From the NCBI GenBank assembly GCA_011056825.1, contig DSBH01000139.1, forward strand, positions 1 to 6,929: 6,929 nt of DNA. Direction: 5' to 3'. The first letter of the stretch is position 1. Each line of letters starts with the position of its first letter. The position numbers and the translations under genes were made by a program. This DNA is from Deltaproteobacteria bacterium (GTDB lineage: Bacteria > Desulfobacterota > Syntrophia > Syntrophales > UBA2210). Below, in pieces: positions 5,641 to 6,929 of the stretch. The notes under the pieces were generated by a model, which was given only the letters and a program-made list of their open reading frames with translations, did not search any database and was not told the origin of the DNA.

Positions 5641-6708
5641 ATGACGCCCGGCGCGAAAGAAAAGCCCCCAGCGGGCATGATACTGGAAATTCAGCGGATG
5701 TCGACGGAAGACGGTCCCGGACTGCGGACCACTGTTTTTTTTAAAGGCTGTCCCCTGGCCTGCGGCTGGTGCCACAACCCGGAAAGCCTGTCTCCCCGTC
5801 CCCAGGTCCAGTGGACCGGCGTCGGGTGCCTCGGTTGCGGCGCCTGCGTCGAGACATGCCCCAACGGATCACTCTTCCTTGATTCGACCGGTATTCACAT
5901 CGACAGGCGCCTCTGCGACGGCTGCGGCGCTTGTGTCGACGAATGCCCCTCGGGCGCCATGGAACTGCTGGGAACTTCCTGGAACCTGGGCGACCTTGTC
6001 AACGAACTCGTCAAGGACCGAACCTATTTCGAGCAATCGGACGGGGGAATTACCCTCTCCGGAGGAGAAGCGACCATGCAGCCCGAGTTCTGCCGCGCCC
6101 TTCTTTCCGAACTTGAAAAACAGGGAATACGGACGGCGCTTGACACCTGCGGACAGGTTTCACGTGGTGTTTTTGCAACACTTCTGCCCCTCACGGATCT
6201 CCTGCTTTTTGACCTCAAGGAGATCGACGTGGAGAAACACCGGCGTTTCACGGGCCGAAGTAATGAACTCATACTGGAAAACGCCGTTTTCGCCGCCGAA
6301 TACATACGCCGGCATAAGCGCCCTCGCACATTCTGGATCAGGACGCCCCTTATTCCGGGCGCGACCGCCACGGCGGAGAACATTCAGGGCATCGGCGCCT
6401 TCATCGCCGGGCACCTTGAAGGAACGGTCGACCGCTGGGAACTGTGCGCCTTTAACAATCTGTGTCGCGACAAATACGAGCGGCTCGGCATACACTGGGA
6501 TTACGCCCCCACTCCCCTCCTCTCGCGGGAACAGATGGAGTCATTCGCCGCCGAGGCGAGACGGTCGGGCGTCGATCCCTCGATCGTCATCTGGAGCGGC
6601 TCGACTCTCACCGAAGATGAGGGACGAAACAACAAACTTTTCGAGGGAAAAGCCGAAAGCACGTCAAACGTTATTGCACTGCCCGGCTGCGGTTGCCCGA
6701 TTCGGTAA
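5641..6708 (+). CDS. Glycyl radical enzyme activating enzyme (radical SAM, two extra 4Fe-4S clusters)
   Basis: The 355-residue protein uses SAM and an iron-sulfur cluster to abstract a hydrogen from G811 of the upstream enzyme. The radical-SAM motif C37-x3-C41-x2-C44 sits in KGCPLACGWCHNPE, preceded by STEDGPGLRTTVFFKG, a hallmark of this activase family. The ferredoxin insert carries two full clusters: C63, C66, C69, C73 and C92, C95, C98, C102. This layout is found in activases of non-PFL radical enzymes, while the PFL activase lacks it. SGGEATMQ at 140-147 is the SAM-amino-group motif, and later DLLLFDLKEID and WIRTPLIPG match the family. The protein is longer than the roughly 300 residues usual for the family, owing to a C-terminal tail (about 322-355) ending PGCGCPIR, with C350 and C352. 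The start follows a Shine-Dalgarno site coupled to the enzyme stop codon; M13 is an alternative start without one. Confidence 0.95.
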   Translation: MTPGAKEKPPAGMILEIQRMSTEDGPGLRTTVFFKGCPLACGWCHNPESLSPRPQVQWTGVGCLGCGACVETCPNGSLFLDSTGIHIDRRLCDGCGACVDECPSGAMELLGTSWNLGDLVNELVKDRTYFEQSDGGITLSGGEATMQPEFCRALLSELEKQGIRTALDTCGQVSRGVFATLLPLTDLLLFDLKEIDVEKHRRFTGRSNELILENAVFAAEYIRRHKRPRTFWIRTPLIPGATATAENIQGIGAFIAGHLEGTVDRWELCAFNNLCRDKYERLGIHWDYAPTPLLSREQMESFAAEARRSGVDPSIVIWSGSTLTEDEGRNNKLFEGKAESTSNVIALPGCGCPIR

Positions 6709-6721
6709 CAAGGAGACCACC

Positions 6722-6929
6722 ATGAAACAGACAAGAAACAGCTTCAGCGACGACGAAATAAAGGCGTTCGCCCCGTCGGAAAAGATCGCCATCGTGGCGA
6801 CGGTGTCGGATGACAACTCGCCCCACCTCACGCTGCTCACCTCTCTCATGGCGGCGGCGCCCGACCGGGTCGTCATCGGCCAATTCTGCACGGGTGAAAG
6901 CAAGGCGAACATGGCGGCACGACCTGATA
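6722..6929 (+). CDS. Pyridoxamine 5'-phosphate oxidase-like FMN-binding protein (3' partial)
   Basis: An ATG at 6722 follows AAGGAG (6710-6715) by six bases and lies 13 bp after the activase stop. The frame stays open to the window edge, giving 69 residues. IAIVATVSDDNSPHLTLLTSLMAAAPDRVVIG, then GQFCTGESKANMAARPD, matches the N-terminal half of the split-barrel flavin fold: a strand naming substrate access, a strand ending in a short loop, and a (G)xSKxNM segment typical of FMN phosphate contacts in pyridoxamine-phosphate-oxidase-like proteins. The cut end prevents a firmer subfamily call. As the third gene of a tight same-strand group it may serve the radical enzyme, for example in flavin-dependent electron supply to the activase or in processing the product. 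That role is inference. Confidence 0.75.
   Translation, partial: MKQTRNSFSDDEIKAFAPSEKIAIVATVSDDNSPHLTLLTSLMAAAPDRVVIGQFCTGESKANMAARPD

Overview
The window looks like chromosomal DNA from a strictly anaerobic bacterium. A sulfate-reducing or syntrophic deltaproteobacterium (Desulfobacterota) fits best. The reasons are an oxygen-sensitive glycyl radical enzyme with its activase, moderately high GC (estimated by eye), strong Shine-Dalgarno sites, and dispersed extragenic repeats of the 'CCTGAG...GTCGAAGG' and 'GGATACCGGC...GCCGGTATGACG' kinds that I know from such genomes. The taxonomy is inferred, not shown. All genes that can be supported are on the + strand.

Left part (1-1566): the C-terminal part of an amidohydrolase-2 family TIM-barrel hydrolase or decarboxylase that enters from outside the window, a 308-bp gap with a perfect 14-bp palindrome, then an isochorismatase-like cysteine hydrolase with a clear Sec signal peptide, which is unusual for that family.

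Middle (1567-2286): about 720 bp without a gene. It holds several inverted repeats and a nested, MITE-like repeat cluster (about 1861-2164). It ends in a well-formed promoter (TTGACA, 17 nt, TATTCT) whose predicted start point lies in a FadR-type operator, CTGGTAATACCAG.

Right part (2287-6929): a compact same-strand cluster. It has a FadR-like GntR/FCD regulator, an 836-residue glycyl radical enzyme (catalytic C452/E454 in GCLEN, radical G811 in RITGY), its radical-SAM activase with two ferredoxin clusters only 9 bp downstream, and the start of a pyridoxamine-phosphate-oxidase-like (FMN-binding) protein cut by the window end. The likely logic is that the FadR-like protein controls its own promoter and, through read-through, the whole cluster in response to a small acid or acyl-CoA. 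The activase installs the glycyl radical, and the enzyme then carries out a lyase, dehydratase or decarboxylase reaction on an unknown substrate. The CxE active site argues against pyruvate formate-lyase and against the fumarate-adding synthases. The substrate cannot be read from the sequence, and this uncharacterised radical enzyme cluster is the best candidate here for an undescribed system.
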